The position numbers and the translations under genes were made by a program. The notes beneath the pieces are model-generated. The model had not been told where the DNA came from. It ran no database searches and saw only the letters and a list, made by a program, of their open reading frames with translations. From Mesorhizobium shangrilense (GTDB taxonomy: Bacteria > Pseudomonadota > Alphaproteobacteria > Rhizobiales > Rhizobiaceae): a stretch of 64,000 nucleotides of DNA. Location of the stretch: assembly GCF_040537815.1 (NCBI RefSeq), contig NZ_JBEWSZ010000001.1, positions 1,364,001 to 1,428,000 on the forward strand, written 5' to 3'. This document shows positions 39,256 to 48,512 of this stretch, piece after piece (the first letter of the stretch is position 1; the number at the start of each line of letters is the position of its first letter).

Positions 39256-39594
39256 ATGGAAATCAAGGCGAACGAATATCGAGTGTGGGGCGAGGGGGCG
39301 ACGATTCATTACGAGGGAACAATGCGCCTTTCGGGAACGGACGCCTATGCGCCTATTCTGGAGCTGATGGACAAAGTCCTCGCGTCGAAGCCGAAGACGA
39401 TCGTGCTTGACCTGACCGAACTTCAATTCCTGAACAGTTCCGGCATCAACCTGCTCGCCAAATTCACCATAGAAGTGCGCAAGCAGCCAGATGTGGGGTT
39501 GGCGGTGAAGGGCTCGACCAGGATACCCTGGCAATCGAAGTCACTTCCCAATCTGAAAAAGCTTCATCCAGCGGTCGACCTGGTGATCGCCTGA
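39256..39594 (+). CDS. STAS-type partner protein (SiaC/slr1659-like)
   Basis: A 112-residue protein with the STAS switch motif [20 protein letters not shown], in which the SS pair is the expected phosphorylation site. The ATG at 39256 follows an AGGAG at 39238-39242 and gives the compact family length. It is the last gene of the rightward switch operon and ends seven bases before the stop of the leftward kinase gene of the T6SS locus, so the two operons converge here. It is the natural substrate of the 38673 kinase and the 36281 phosphatase. Confidence 0.75.
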   Translation: MEIKANEYRVWGEGATIHYEGTMRLSGTDAYAPILELMDKVLASKPKTIVLDLTELQFLNSSGINLLAKFTIEVRKQPDVGLAVKGSTRIPWQSKSLPNLKKLHPAVDLVIA

Positions 39595-39601
39595 ACACGC
39601 C

Positions 39602-40381
39602 TTAGCGAGGGTGACAAAGGGCGGCAGCGATGTCCACGGCCCGCGGACGTGTCTCGGCCGGCCCCAGGCCCGCCTTCAGCATGGCCGTCAGTTGCGCGTC
39701 GTCGTCGATATGCGCCAACGAATATGCCGCATCGGCGCTGCTGTTCCTTCTCAGGTCCAGGACTTCGTCGGCGGAGCCGCTGAAGAGCGGCCTGCCGTGC
39801 GCCAGCGCCACAGTGACCGCGCACAGTGACCAGATGTCGGCGGAAGGTTCTGCCTTTGCACCGGTGATCTGCTCGGGCGCCATCCACGCCGGCGAGCCGA
39901 CCAGTTCGGTTCCATCCAGCGGATCTTCGGCGACGAGGCCAGCGATGCCTAAATCGATCAGCACCGGCTGCTTGCCACGGAACATGACGTGGCCGGGCTT
40001 CACGTCTCGATGGACGATGCCGCGCGCGTGCAGATAGGCAAGCACCTCGGCCAATTGCCCGGTAAGCGCCCTGATGCCCGCAAGTGTCGCCAACGAGGCT
40101 CGCCGCGCGTTGTCCGCCGCCGCGGGTTCCAGGCGTTCGAAGGCGATCCAGCTGGCGCCATGGCCAGCTATGCGGGCCAACCCGGGATGACTGGTCATCG
40201 TCGCGAGCGCGATCTCGCGTTCGAAGCGCTTGACGCCGATCGGATCGACGGCGGCGCGCTGTGCGCTCGCCTGCTTTACGACCACGGCGCCACCATCATC
40301 GCCGACGCCCTCGAAGACGCTGGCGAGCCCGCCCTGACGGAGCATGCGCACAAGGCGAAAGGGACATGGATCGTCGCGCAA
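39602..40381 (-). CDS. T6SS-linked Ser/Thr protein kinase (PpkA-like), atypical
   Basis: A 259-residue kinase domain without transmembrane segment. The glycine loop RQGGLASVFEG, Lys36 in VVVKQA, the catalytic loop HRDVKPGHVMF (Asp126, Lys128), DLG (143-145) and MAPEQ motifs are visible. The Asn that normally ends the catalytic loop is His131 here, and DFG is DLG. T6SS threonine phosphorylation pathways use such a kinase with an FHA protein, which is encoded in the same operon. I accept the TTG at 40381 (AAGG upstream); GTG and ATG lie 10-12 codons in. Last gene of the leftward T6SS operon. Confidence 0.8.
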   Translation of the reverse strand: MRDDPCPFRLVRMLRQGGLASVFEGVGDDGGAVVVKQASAQRAAVDPIGVKRFEREIALATMTSHPGLARIAGHGASWIAFERLEPAAADNARRASLATLAGIRALTGQLAEVLAYLHARGIVHRDVKPGHVMFRGKQPVLIDLGIAGLVAEDPLDGTELVGSPAWMAPEQITGAKAEPSADIWSLCAVTVALAHGRPLFSGSADEVLDLRRNSSADAAYSLAHIDDDAQLTAMLKAGLGPAETRPRAVDIAAALCHPR

Positions 40382-40397
40382 CAGCGTTGCCTTCAGG

Positions 40398-41939
40398 TCA
40401 GATCGCGCCCAGGCGCCGCCACAGCGGCAGAGCGATGTCGATGATCACCTGCATGTTGTCATGCAAGATCTTCCGGGCTTCGTCCTCGCTTTCGACAGTT
40501 TCACCTTCGTGCCGCAGCCGGTCGCCCCGATCCTGAAGCAGCTTCCAGGTCGCCTCGGTCAACGCCTTTGGATCGTCCGGCGTTCCACTCGAAAGTGCCT
40601 CGTAGGCCAGCATTTCGTAAATGGTCACGGTCACCGCCGAGCCGACCGCCGGGGCGGCGAGCGCCGTCATCCCACGGCCACTGTCGGCACAAGCGGCCAG
40701 ATGAAGCGTGTTGTAGGCCCTGGCGACAGCGATCGCCGCGTCGGTATTCTCGTTTGTGACAGTCATGGCCTGCCGGGAGCCGACCAACATGCCGATCATC
40801 TCTCGTGGGGACGCGGTTGATCCGGCCGCCTCGGGGAGGTCAAGCAACTCGCCGATCGACCGCGGGCCTTCGGCCAGTGCCCGGAAGGCCGGCTCGTAGG
40901 CGCGCTCGCTCAGCGCTGCCTCGCCCAACGGTATCTTGATGTTGCGCGTCACGGCGGCGGCGGGGATGACCAGCATCAGTTTCTGCCGGCGAAGCCGCTG
41001 GGCGCGGCGACGGCCGGGGATAATGCGTGCCCCCCGAACGAAAACGTCGCGCCGGAAGGTGCGGGCCATGAAATAGTCCCTCAAGGTCTCGCGGACGGCA
41101 AGCGGCGCATCGTCGATCAGGGCGCGCTGTTGCGGCGTCAGCGAAAGATCCGGGAAATTCTCGAGCAGATTGGCCGAGCCGACGAATTCCAGCTTGGCGG
41201 CGGCCAGGTCGCCGGCAACGTCGCTGTGGTAGCAGGGCGCCCAATGCTCGTTGAGATATTCATGCGACAAGTAGGCGAGATTGCCCTGGTCCCGTTCCTT
41301 TTCCAGCCGCTCGACATCGGCGACCTGCAACGCAGGCGCCCCCACGTCGCAAACGCGTCGCACCATTTCGATCGCCGTGCTTACGCGCCGGTCGCTGCGC
41401 CCATGATCCAAGCTGGCGAAGGTCGATACAAGCCTTTGCAGCGGCTGCGCGACCGTCCACCCGGGCAGGGCATTGTAGGTCACATAGACAAGGCCGCCGG
41501 GGTTGAGGTGACGGTCGATGAAATTGACGATGTGAGAGCGACTTGCCGGGCTGACCCACGACCAAACGCCATGCAACGCAATATAGTCGAACGCCGGCAG
41601 GTCGCGAACTTCCCCCTTCGCCAGTTGTTCGAAGGAGGCTTCCAGCAGATGGATGTTGCGCAATCCCCCGTCTCGCGCGAGGTCACGTCCACGCGCTATA
41701 TGGGCAGGGTTGAAGTCGAATCCCCAGACTTCGCTGCGATGGTTGCTGGCGGCGATGGCAAGGGCGCTTTCACCGACGCCGCACCCGAGTTCGCAGTAAC
41801 GGAATGGCTCTCCCGCCGCCACCGGCGGCTCGATGTCGCGCAGCAGGCAGGCCACGTCGAGATGCGCGGGCGTCTGATCCATGTAGAAGCCGGGCAGGTA
41901 TTCTATGTCGGATACGTATCCGTCGCTCCAGGTGGGCAT
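40398..41939 (-). CDS. PKMT-like class I SAM methyltransferase with regulatory domain
   Basis: A 513-residue methyltransferase. The N-terminal catalytic domain has motif I YCELGCGVGESALAIA (50-56) and the GFDFNPAHIARGRDLA segment followed by HLLEASFEQL, a pattern of the group with a methyltransferase-regulatory domain (pfam MethyTransf_Reg), to which rickettsial outer-membrane protein lysine methyltransferases belong. The C-terminal 270 residues are helical and consist of this regulatory part and a tail. The ATG at 41939 was chosen because the longer upstream frame is unlike the family. It lies between tssG and the kinase gene, so it is co-transcribed with T6SS structure genes; the protein it might methylate is unknown. 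Confidence 0.8.
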   Translation of the reverse strand: MPTWSDGYVSDIEYLPGFYMDQTPAHLDVACLLRDIEPPVAAGEPFRYCELGCGVGESALAIAASNHRSEVWGFDFNPAHIARGRDLARDGGLRNIHLLEASFEQLAKGEVRDLPAFDYIALHGVWSWVSPASRSHIVNFIDRHLNPGGLVYVTYNALPGWTVAQPLQRLVSTFASLDHGRSDRRVSTAIEMVRRVCDVGAPALQVADVERLEKERDQGNLAYLSHEYLNEHWAPCYHSDVAGDLAAAKLEFVGSANLLENFPDLSLTPQQRALIDDAPLAVRETLRDYFMARTFRRDVFVRGARIIPGRRRAQRLRRQKLMLVIPAAAVTRNIKIPLGEAALSERAYEPAFRALAEGPRSIGELLDLPEAAGSTASPREMIGMLVGSRQAMTVTNENTDAAIAVARAYNTLHLAACADSGRGMTALAAPAVGSAVTVTIYEMLAYEALSSGTPDDPKALTEATWKLLQDRGDRLRHEGETVESEDEARKILHDNMQVIIDIALPLWRRLGAI

Positions 41940-41955
41940 GCTGCGGTCCTGCTGT

Positions 41956-43047
41956 CTAGCGGAGATGGGGAATGGGCCGGAATTCGGCCTGGACGGGTTG
42001 GCTGCGGGGCTGCGCCGCGTTGATCCAGGTGTTCCAGCCAAGCCGGTTTGCCTCGGGCAGGTCGCGATCGGTTGTCAGCTGGAGTGGTTGGACCTCTTCC
42101 GGACGAAGCCCCAGGCGTATGCGATAGGTCTTGTCCTGACCGATGGCCATGGCCGCCAGGTCGGCGAACTTCCTGGCCTGGTTGCCGTCCGGCAGCAGCG
42201 AACGGAAGACCGGATAATGCAATGGCTCGACATGCAGGATCACCGACGACTGGACGTCGAAGGTTCTCTCGCCGATGACGGTATCCTCGCCGAGGCGGCA
42301 ATAGGCACCGTCCGGCAGATCGGCGCTCGGGAGCCGCGATCTGTCAGCCGCGTCGATCGGCAGCCATTCGCCGTGGAACTGTTCGATCCGCACCGCAAAC
42401 CCCAGCATTCCGCACAGGACTTGTTCGACGGCCATCGACGAGCGTCCTTCACGGCCAAGCAGGCCGCCGAAGAAGACGAACGTCGCGTCAGGCGTTTCGG
42501 TCCTGCCAGACAGCGACGGCATGCCGATGCCGACAAAGGCACGCAGTGCCGCGTCGATCGGCCGGGGTGTGCTCAGCCGGCTTGCGCGCTCGCGTTCGAC
42601 GGCGATCCGGTATTTTGCCCAGGCGTCATAAAGAAAGCCGGCCAGCCGGTTGTTGAACAGGTCGAAGAACTCACGCAGGCCCGGATTGCGTTCGCGCACG
42701 CTGATCTGGACCATTTCGCTGAAGGCGTGGGGAAGCACGCCTGACGGGCCGGTCAGCCCAACCACGGTTTGGGTCATTTCCACCGGGCCGCCGCCGCGCG
42801 GCCGCCTGACCGCATTGACCTCCGCCGCCGCAAAGCCGAGCGGCACGGCGGCATGAATGCTGATCGACGCGTTTTTCGGGTCGATGCCTCGGCCAACCGC
42901 GTCGGGCCGGCTCGCGCCGGCGGCCGCGGCCTCGTCGGCTGCCATGGCTTCGATGATCCGTACGGCCTGGAAGAAATCGTAGGCCTGCGGGCGTTCGAAA
43001 ATATCCGACTTCAAAGAAGAATTCGGTCGCCGGCGCGCGCTGGCCAT
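41956..43047 (-). CDS. tssG: T6SS baseplate protein TssG (ImpH/VasB)
   Basis: TssG is part of the T6SS baseplate, binding TssF and TssE/TssK. The 363-residue protein has the family opening RPQAYDFFQAVRIIEAM and the LTGPSGVLPHAFSEMV motif, with the GRxxxxxxx QVLCGMLGF region later. It overlaps the tssF stop region by 37 bases (43011-43047), typical for these two. An alternative start would be within the overlap. Confidence 0.94.
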   Translation of the reverse strand: MASARRRPNSSLKSDIFERPQAYDFFQAVRIIEAMAADEAAAAGASRPDAVGRGIDPKNASISIHAAVPLGFAAAEVNAVRRPRGGGPVEMTQTVVGLTGPSGVLPHAFSEMVQISVRERNPGLREFFDLFNNRLAGFLYDAWAKYRIAVERERASRLSTPRPIDAALRAFVGIGMPSLSGRTETPDATFVFFGGLLGREGRSSMAVEQVLCGMLGFAVRIEQFHGEWLPIDAADRSRLPSADLPDGAYCRLGEDTVIGERTFDVQSSVILHVEPLHYPVFRSLLPDGNQARKFADLAAMAIGQDKTYRIRLGLRPEEVQPLQLTTDRDLPEANRLGWNTWINAAQPRSQPVQAEFRPIPHLR

Positions 43048-44846
43048 GTCTTGAGAACTCCGCTGCGACCCTTGACCAGGGCGGTGAGGCGTGAAAACGA
43101 ATTGACGCTGGCGTAAAGGCCAAGGAAGCGCTCGAGAACGCTGGCCATCATGAACATGCCATTGCCCGAAAAATTGCTTTCGTCGAAGGTGATGCTCACA
43201 TCGATACCCCGGCAGAACGCGGTCTGACCGCGGCTCTTGACGCGCGCCGTGCCCGGTCTGGACGCCAAGGCGAGCACGCCGTCAATCAGCGCTCGTGTTT
43301 CGGCGGAGCCTCGGAAATCATAGAGAATGAGCATCTCTTTCAACGCTTCGACGCCACCGTCCGAGACCAGCGACAAGTGGTTGAGCGACAGATGTGAAAT
43401 CAGGCGCCAGCGCCCTCCCTGGCCGTAGTCGGGACGCAGGGTCGGCGTTGGCGCCGTCAGGAGTTTCATCGTCTTGACCAGCGGCACGGGATTGACGAGC
43501 CGCAGCGTCGGCTGGCCGCCGCCGAACGGCAGGCGCTCCGGCCGATTTCGATTGAGGCAAAGCGTTTCGATCGAGAGGACGTGATCGGGCGGCGTCGACG
43601 GCGTGAAATCTGGATCGACGATCGAAAGATAGACTTCGCTGCCCGGATTGTCCGAATCCGACGGTCGCCTGCTCGCCAGCCACCATGTCGGCTGCTCGGC
43701 GTCTTGCTTTGTGCCATGATGTCCCAGGCTGTGCTGGACGCTGTAAAACGGCAGGATTTCGCGGCGTTTGCCGTCCGCATCCGAAGCCGTGATCGCGACC
43801 GCACTATAGACTTCAAGCGCGCGCGGACGACGGCTGTCGGGCACGATGCGATATTCGCTCGTGGTATGGTCGATTGCGATCGGCTCGGCCGTCTGGGGAA
43901 AGAGATTGACGATCGGCGTGCAGCCCAGGGCAAATGCCGCCGCCGTCATCGTTCGTTCCAGATTCGGGGAGGGCCGCTTCAAATAGACGAAGACGTCGAG
44001 CGTTGCGCCCTTGCCGGCGAGCCGCGCCCGTTCCGGCAAGGCGAGGTCAACGAACAGGAATTTTTCCGGGAACGCGAAATATTCGGTTAGGATGCGGAAA
44101 CCGAGATGTGAGCCATTCTCGTAAGGCAGCAGCCCCTCATTCTCATCAAATCCGGCGGGCGAAAACGCCGAGGCGTCAAGAACGATCGGGTTCGGGTCGT
44201 TCGCGCCTTCGGCGAAGGCGACCGCGATGGTGTCGTTGAGCAGGAGTTCGTAGAGCGGATAGGCGAGTTGCGGCTGACCGCGCAGGAAAAAACGCAGCCG
44301 CTCCGGCGCGTTCCTGGCAAAGGTGCCGTCGGCGGACGTCATCTCGAGGGTCAGGCGCAGACATCCCGCGGCACTGTTGCCGCGCGGCGTATCCGGCGCG
44401 GTGATTGGCCGGCCAGACAGGATCGCGGTGCGCACCGCGACTGGGTGCAACGCAACATCGAAAGCGGTGCGAAAGCGACAGCGCTCGCCTTCCATTGGCT
44501 CTGTGTCGAGCAAGGTGCCGGCTGGCACGAGGTGCGAGCCGGGCATGTCCGACTGTGGTTCCATCTGCAGGATGGACATGGACGGGATCGGCTTGTCGAA
44601 ATGCGGATAGAGGATTCCCAGCAACGCCCCGGTCAGTTCGGGAAAATCGTCGTCAAGCTTCTGCCGTACCCGCGCCGTCAGATAGGCGAACGCTTCGATG
44701 AGACGACCGACATGCGGATCCTCGACGGCGTCTTCCGAGAGCCGAAGCCGGCCGGCAATGCGCGGGTTCTCCGCCGCGAAGACTGCCGCCGCCCGCCGAA
44801 TGTTGAGCAGTTCCCGATTGTAGTGGAGCAGCAGGTCGTCCGACAT
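43011..44846 (-). CDS. tssF: T6SS baseplate protein TssF (ImpG/VasA)
   Basis: TssF forms the baseplate wedge with TssG. The 611-residue length is typical. The N-terminus LLLHYNRELLNIRRAAAVFA and the LSEDAVEDPHVGRLIEAFAYLTAR segment (key motif DPHVGRLIEAFA) are the family signature. Its ATG is 150 bases from the TssM stop. The rest of the operon context (tssM before, tssG after) supports the call. Confidence 0.95.
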   Translation of the reverse strand: MSDDLLLHYNRELLNIRRAAAVFAAENPRIAGRLRLSEDAVEDPHVGRLIEAFAYLTARVRQKLDDDFPELTGALLGILYPHFDKPIPSMSILQMEPQSDMPGSHLVPAGTLLDTEPMEGERCRFRTAFDVALHPVAVRTAILSGRPITAPDTPRGNSAAGCLRLTLEMTSADGTFARNAPERLRFFLRGQPQLAYPLYELLLNDTIAVAFAEGANDPNPIVLDASAFSPAGFDENEGLLPYENGSHLGFRILTEYFAFPEKFLFVDLALPERARLAGKGATLDVFVYLKRPSPNLERTMTAAAFALGCTPIVNLFPQTAEPIAIDHTTSEYRIVPDSRRPRALEVYSAVAITASDADGKRREILPFYSVQHSLGHHGTKQDAEQPTWWLASRRPSDSDNPGSEVYLSIVDPDFTPSTPPDHVLSIETLCLNRNRPERLPFGGGQPTLRLVNPVPLVKTMKLLTAPTPTLRPDYGQGGRWRLISHLSLNHLSLVSDGGVEALKEMLILYDFRGSAETRALIDGVLALASRPGTARVKSRGQTAFCRGIDVSITFDESNFSGNGMFMMASVLERFLGLYASVNSFSRLTALVKGRSGVLKTWPARAGDRILL

Positions 44847-44996
44847 GAATGGAGCGAATTCCCTTGGCGGTTATTGGCTTGGAACGTCAGTTCTGGTGGG
44901 CGAGGGCCATCCGGTCGGGACGCGGGGGAAAAGATTCCGCTGCTGTCCGTCGTGGAAGATGATGAGGCGTGCCATGCCTGTCAACAGACGTTGCCA

Positions 44997-47900
44997 TCAA
45001 AGCACCGGGCATTTGAAGTCTGACAGGATGTCGCGCGCGAACGGATTGCGCGTGGCCGGCGCCATGACGTTCAGCACAGCCTTTCGGCTGCCGACGGTGA
45101 ACCCGTATGGAACCATGTCCGTCGGGTCGTTGCGCAGCACGTGGCCGGCGTTAAGCAGCCGAAACAGGGCCCAGGGTCCTTGCCGCCGCAGCATGTTGCG
45201 CTCCCCGTTCACTTCCGGGGTCATCGAAAGGATCGCATCGGCATCGGCCCGGTCCGGCGGCCACTGGAACGCCGAGGGTGTCGGCGGACCGTGCATGTAG
45301 ACCAGTGTTGGTCCGCCGATATCGAACTGCATGGCGCGCGCCTTCTCGTCGAGCTGGACCGGTTCGACGGTGAATTTTACCGACGGCATGTCGGCGTCGC
45401 CGAAATAGGTGGCGGTGATGTCTTGTGCGTGTTCGAAGGCAGCCAGCACGTCGTCGCCGATGTTCAGCCCAACCTGCTGTCCGGTGCGCCATCGCCAGGG
45501 TTTTGTCGTGGTGTCGATGAAGGGTTTCAAATAATCGTTGCGGAAACTGGAGATCAGTCCCTTCGGGCCGAAAAGGCTGGTGAAATCGGCAATCGAGGTA
45601 TCCTCGGCGCTGGCTTGCACGAACGGATATCGTCCCTTTGTCGTTGCCTGGCAGGACGGCTCGACGGTGGTCTTCCAGATTTCGGCGAGCCGCTGGCGCG
45701 AGCTGCCGCTGGTGACGGCTCCGGCCTGGCTCAGAATCCGCCTGAACAAAGGCTGCAGTGAATCGGGCAGCGCGTTCACCTGCTCGGTCAGTTGGTTGAG
45801 GATCGTCTGCGGCTGGGTGCCGAGCTCGAGAATGTTGGCGCCGGTGGCGACGAGGTTGATCTGGCTGTACAGCGGCTGCAAGCCGGCCAGCATCGTGTCG
45901 ATCTGCGATTGCTGTCCTTCCGGCGCGCTGACTGCCTTGGCAAAGGGCTTGAAGTGATCCGTCACCGCCTTGCCGACGTCGACCACCCGCGACGGTGCGA
46001 TGACGCTGCCCGCCACGCGGTTGACCTGCGCCGTCGCGGCTTTCGTCAACGCGCTCGCCGGGTCGTTGGCGGGCGCGAGATTGACCTCGGCGGCGGCGGC
46101 GGCGGTCAATTCCTTGACCGGCGAGGGACTGCCGGTGATGATCGCCATGGCGCGCGCGGTTTCGCCGGCATCGGCGCTGTCGACGATTGTCAGTTCCGAA
46201 AGAAAGCTGTCCCATCGCCGCATGTAGTCGACGCGGTAGAGATCGAGCATGCCTTCGCGGATGCGCTGGGTCTCGCGCTCGTGGCCGGCCACGGTATCGG
46301 CGACGCCCATCACCCACAGGTCGGCGGCTAGGTCATCCGACACGGCCCCTGTGGTGGGCAGTGCGCTGTCGAAGAACCCGGTCCTGGTGAAAAGTCCGGG
46401 AATCCCGTCCCAGAAGCTGCCGCCGCCGATCAAGGCAAGCGCCTGTGGGCCTGACAGTCCCATATGGTCAACCGGGCGCCAGGTGGCCAATTGCTGGATA
46501 CGCGGCATCGCGCTCAAGGCATCGTAGGCGAGCCGCGCAAGCGTGTAGTTCGAGATCAGTCCGCGCGCGCGGTCCACGAGCCGCATGTCCATGAGGGGTG
46601 CCGCGATCACCGTGAAGGACAATTCGGCGAGATGTTCGGATACCCGCCGGTCGACATCGGCGGTGCGGTCGTAGGGGAGCCATTTTTGGGCGAAATCGGG
46701 ACCAAACAGCGCCGCGGTCTGGGCGTCCACGGGCCGTTCGCCGGTCATCATCAAGTAGAGTTTAAGCTGGTGGAAGCGCAATGCGGCGGCGGTTTGCGGA
46801 TCATCGAGCCCGTCGCGAAGGTAGCGCCACACGAAAGGAAGCATCATGGCGTGGATACCGCGGTCATAAGCCTCGCGTGCCGCCTCTTCCACGGACGCCG
46901 TGCCGTACAATCCGAAGGTGGCGCGGCCGGGCCGTTCCTGCACCAGGGCTCGCAGGTCGTCGAGCGCCGTGAGAGCCGGTTTGAAGTCCAGGGGCGCCGT
47001 TCCGGCGGGAAGCGCCGTGGCGATGCTGGCGCGCGCAGCGGTCACGCCGTCCTGGAGCCTCTTGGTATAGGCTTGGCCTTCGTTGAAGCCCAGCCACCAA
47101 AACACCAGCAAGGCCAGCACCGCGAGGGTCAAAAGGACGTTGGCGGCGATGCCGCGTATCTGCAACATGGCGGCGGCGGAGCGCGTCAGGCCGCCGAGAT
47201 TGGCCTCCGGAATGACAATGTCACGGACCAGGTCGCGCAGGAAATAGGGCCGCCCGCGCCCGCTGGCCGCGTCGTTGCGAAACGCCAGTTTTTCCGCTTG
47301 CTGGGCAAAGCTGGGGGACAGGTCGCGCGCCAGGACGTCCACCGAAAGCCCGTTCTGTGTCGCACTGGCGAAAAACAAGCCCCGCAGCAGGGGCGCTGGC
47401 TCGAAACGATAGATGAACGTCAGCTGGGTGATGAATGGTTCGAGCACCGCCTGCATCGCGGCGAACTGGCTGGGAAATTCAAAAGCGCGCCGCCGCCGGT
47501 GCTCGTCGGGTTCCTCCTGGAGCCGGAGCAGGAGAAGGCCCGACAGGCGTTCGACGGTATCCGAAAACCCTTGCGTAAAGCGGTCGTCGGCGGGGGCCTG
47601 GCCTTTCGCGTCCGAAGGCTGGCGAAGCGGAAACCCCAGCACCGCATTGCGCTCTTCGGCGCTCAGCGTGTCGAAGAATTCCTCGAAGCCCACCAGAAGA
47701 TCGAGCTTGCTGACGATGACGTAGACAGGTGGCCGCGTGCGCAGGCGCGCGGCCACTTCATCCAGCCGTCTGCGCACCACCCCAGCCAGGTCTATGGCGC
47801 CCTCCGGCGTCATCGTCATCAACTCGTCGGCGCTGACCGTGACGATGATGCCGCTGGCTGGCTGGCGCGGCCGCAATCGCGACAGATGGTCGAGCATGCC

Positions 47901-48512
47901 GAGCCAAAGCGAGTTGGCCGGCGGCTCGTATGGGACGAGGAACTTTCCGGCGATCTCGACGAACACCGCCTGGTCGGCGAGATGGAACACCGCCGGCGAG
48001 CCGGCCGCGTTGTCGCCTTGATACGAAAACGCCAAGCTTGAATTGAGGACGATAGACGTCTTGCCGGCGTTTTGAGAACCCAAAACCAGATACCAAGGTG
48101 TCTGGTGGCGATCACGGGCGAGGGGATTGAAGCCGCGTCCCTTGTTGGTGAACTTGGTGGCGCCGCGGGCCATGCCGCGGAAGGCGGCGAGCTCGGCGTC
48201 GGTCGTGGTGCGGACTTGTTTGCCGGCTTGTCGTTGCTCTTCTTGCTGCCGGCGCAACGCGGCCAGCAATGCCTTGTCGGCGCTGTTGTGGCGGATACGG
48301 ATGAAATAGCCGGCGATACCCCAGGCCAGCACGATGACGAGCACGATCGCCAGTCGCACGGAAACCGGACCGAGCGGCTGGATGTCGCCGAATGCGAACA
48401 GCGGCCCCAGGAACCAGACGAAGATAGCCAGGACCAGCGCGGCGATGGTCAGCAGTGCGCCCGGCGAAAGGATCGCCTTGCCGATGCGCTGCAGACGTGT
48501 CCGGAGGGTCAA
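44997..48512 (-). CDS. tssM: T6SS membrane-complex protein TssM (IcmF/VasK)
   Basis: TssM spans the inner membrane and bridges to the lipoprotein TssJ. The 1171-residue product has N-terminal helices at about 18-40 and 52-72, a cytosolic NTPase-like domain with Walker A LGSQNAGKTS (145-152) and SKLDLLVGFEEFF, a third membrane segment near 450-475, and the long periplasmic IcmF/VasK C-terminal part. It starts with TTG, overlapping the stop of the preceding gene by four bases. Normal full-length TssM. Confidence 0.93.
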   Translation of the reverse strand: MTLRTRLQRIGKAILSPGALLTIAALVLAIFVWFLGPLFAFGDIQPLGPVSVRLAIVLVIVLAWGIAGYFIRIRHNSADKALLAALRRQQEEQRQAGKQVRTTTDAELAAFRGMARGATKFTNKGRGFNPLARDRHQTPWYLVLGSQNAGKTSIVLNSSLAFSYQGDNAAGSPAVFHLADQAVFVEIAGKFLVPYEPPANSLWLGMLDHLSRLRPRQPASGIIVTVSADELMTMTPEGAIDLAGVVRRRLDEVAARLRTRPPVYVIVSKLDLLVGFEEFFDTLSAEERNAVLGFPLRQPSDAKGQAPADDRFTQGFSDTVERLSGLLLLRLQEEPDEHRRRRAFEFPSQFAAMQAVLEPFITQLTFIYRFEPAPLLRGLFFASATQNGLSVDVLARDLSPSFAQQAEKLAFRNDAASGRGRPYFLRDLVRDIVIPEANLGGLTRSAAAMLQIRGIAANVLLTLAVLALLVFWWLGFNEGQAYTKRLQDGVTAARASIATALPAGTAPLDFKPALTALDDLRALVQERPGRATFGLYGTASVEEAAREAYDRGIHAMMLPFVWRYLRDGLDDPQTAAALRFHQLKLYLMMTGERPVDAQTAALFGPDFAQKWLPYDRTADVDRRVSEHLAELSFTVIAAPLMDMRLVDRARGLISNYTLARLAYDALSAMPRIQQLATWRPVDHMGLSGPQALALIGGGSFWDGIPGLFTRTGFFDSALPTTGAVSDDLAADLWVMGVADTVAGHERETQRIREGMLDLYRVDYMRRWDSFLSELTIVDSADAGETARAMAIITGSPSPVKELTAAAAAEVNLAPANDPASALTKAATAQVNRVAGSVIAPSRVVDVGKAVTDHFKPFAKAVSAPEGQQSQIDTMLAGLQPLYSQINLVATGANILELGTQPQTILNQLTEQVNALPDSLQPLFRRILSQAGAVTSGSSRQRLAEIWKTTVEPSCQATTKGRYPFVQASAEDTSIADFTSLFGPKGLISSFRNDYLKPFIDTTTKPWRWRTGQQVGLNIGDDVLAAFEHAQDITATYFGDADMPSVKFTVEPVQLDEKARAMQFDIGGPTLVYMHGPPTPSAFQWPPDRADADAILSMTPEVNGERNMLRRQGPWALFRLLNAGHVLRNDPTDMVPYGFTVGSRKAVLNVMAPATRNPFARDILSDFKCPVL

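Noticed and set aside
44847..44996. Gap between tssM and tssF as a place for tssE
   Set aside because: At 150 bases it is too short for tssE, and no lysozyme-like gp25 motif is seen; tssE is probably outside the window.
46464..48041. 525-codon rightward frame inside tssM
   Set aside because: It lies wholly antisense to a certain gene, is Arg/His/Gln-rich as shadow frames are, and shows no domain.
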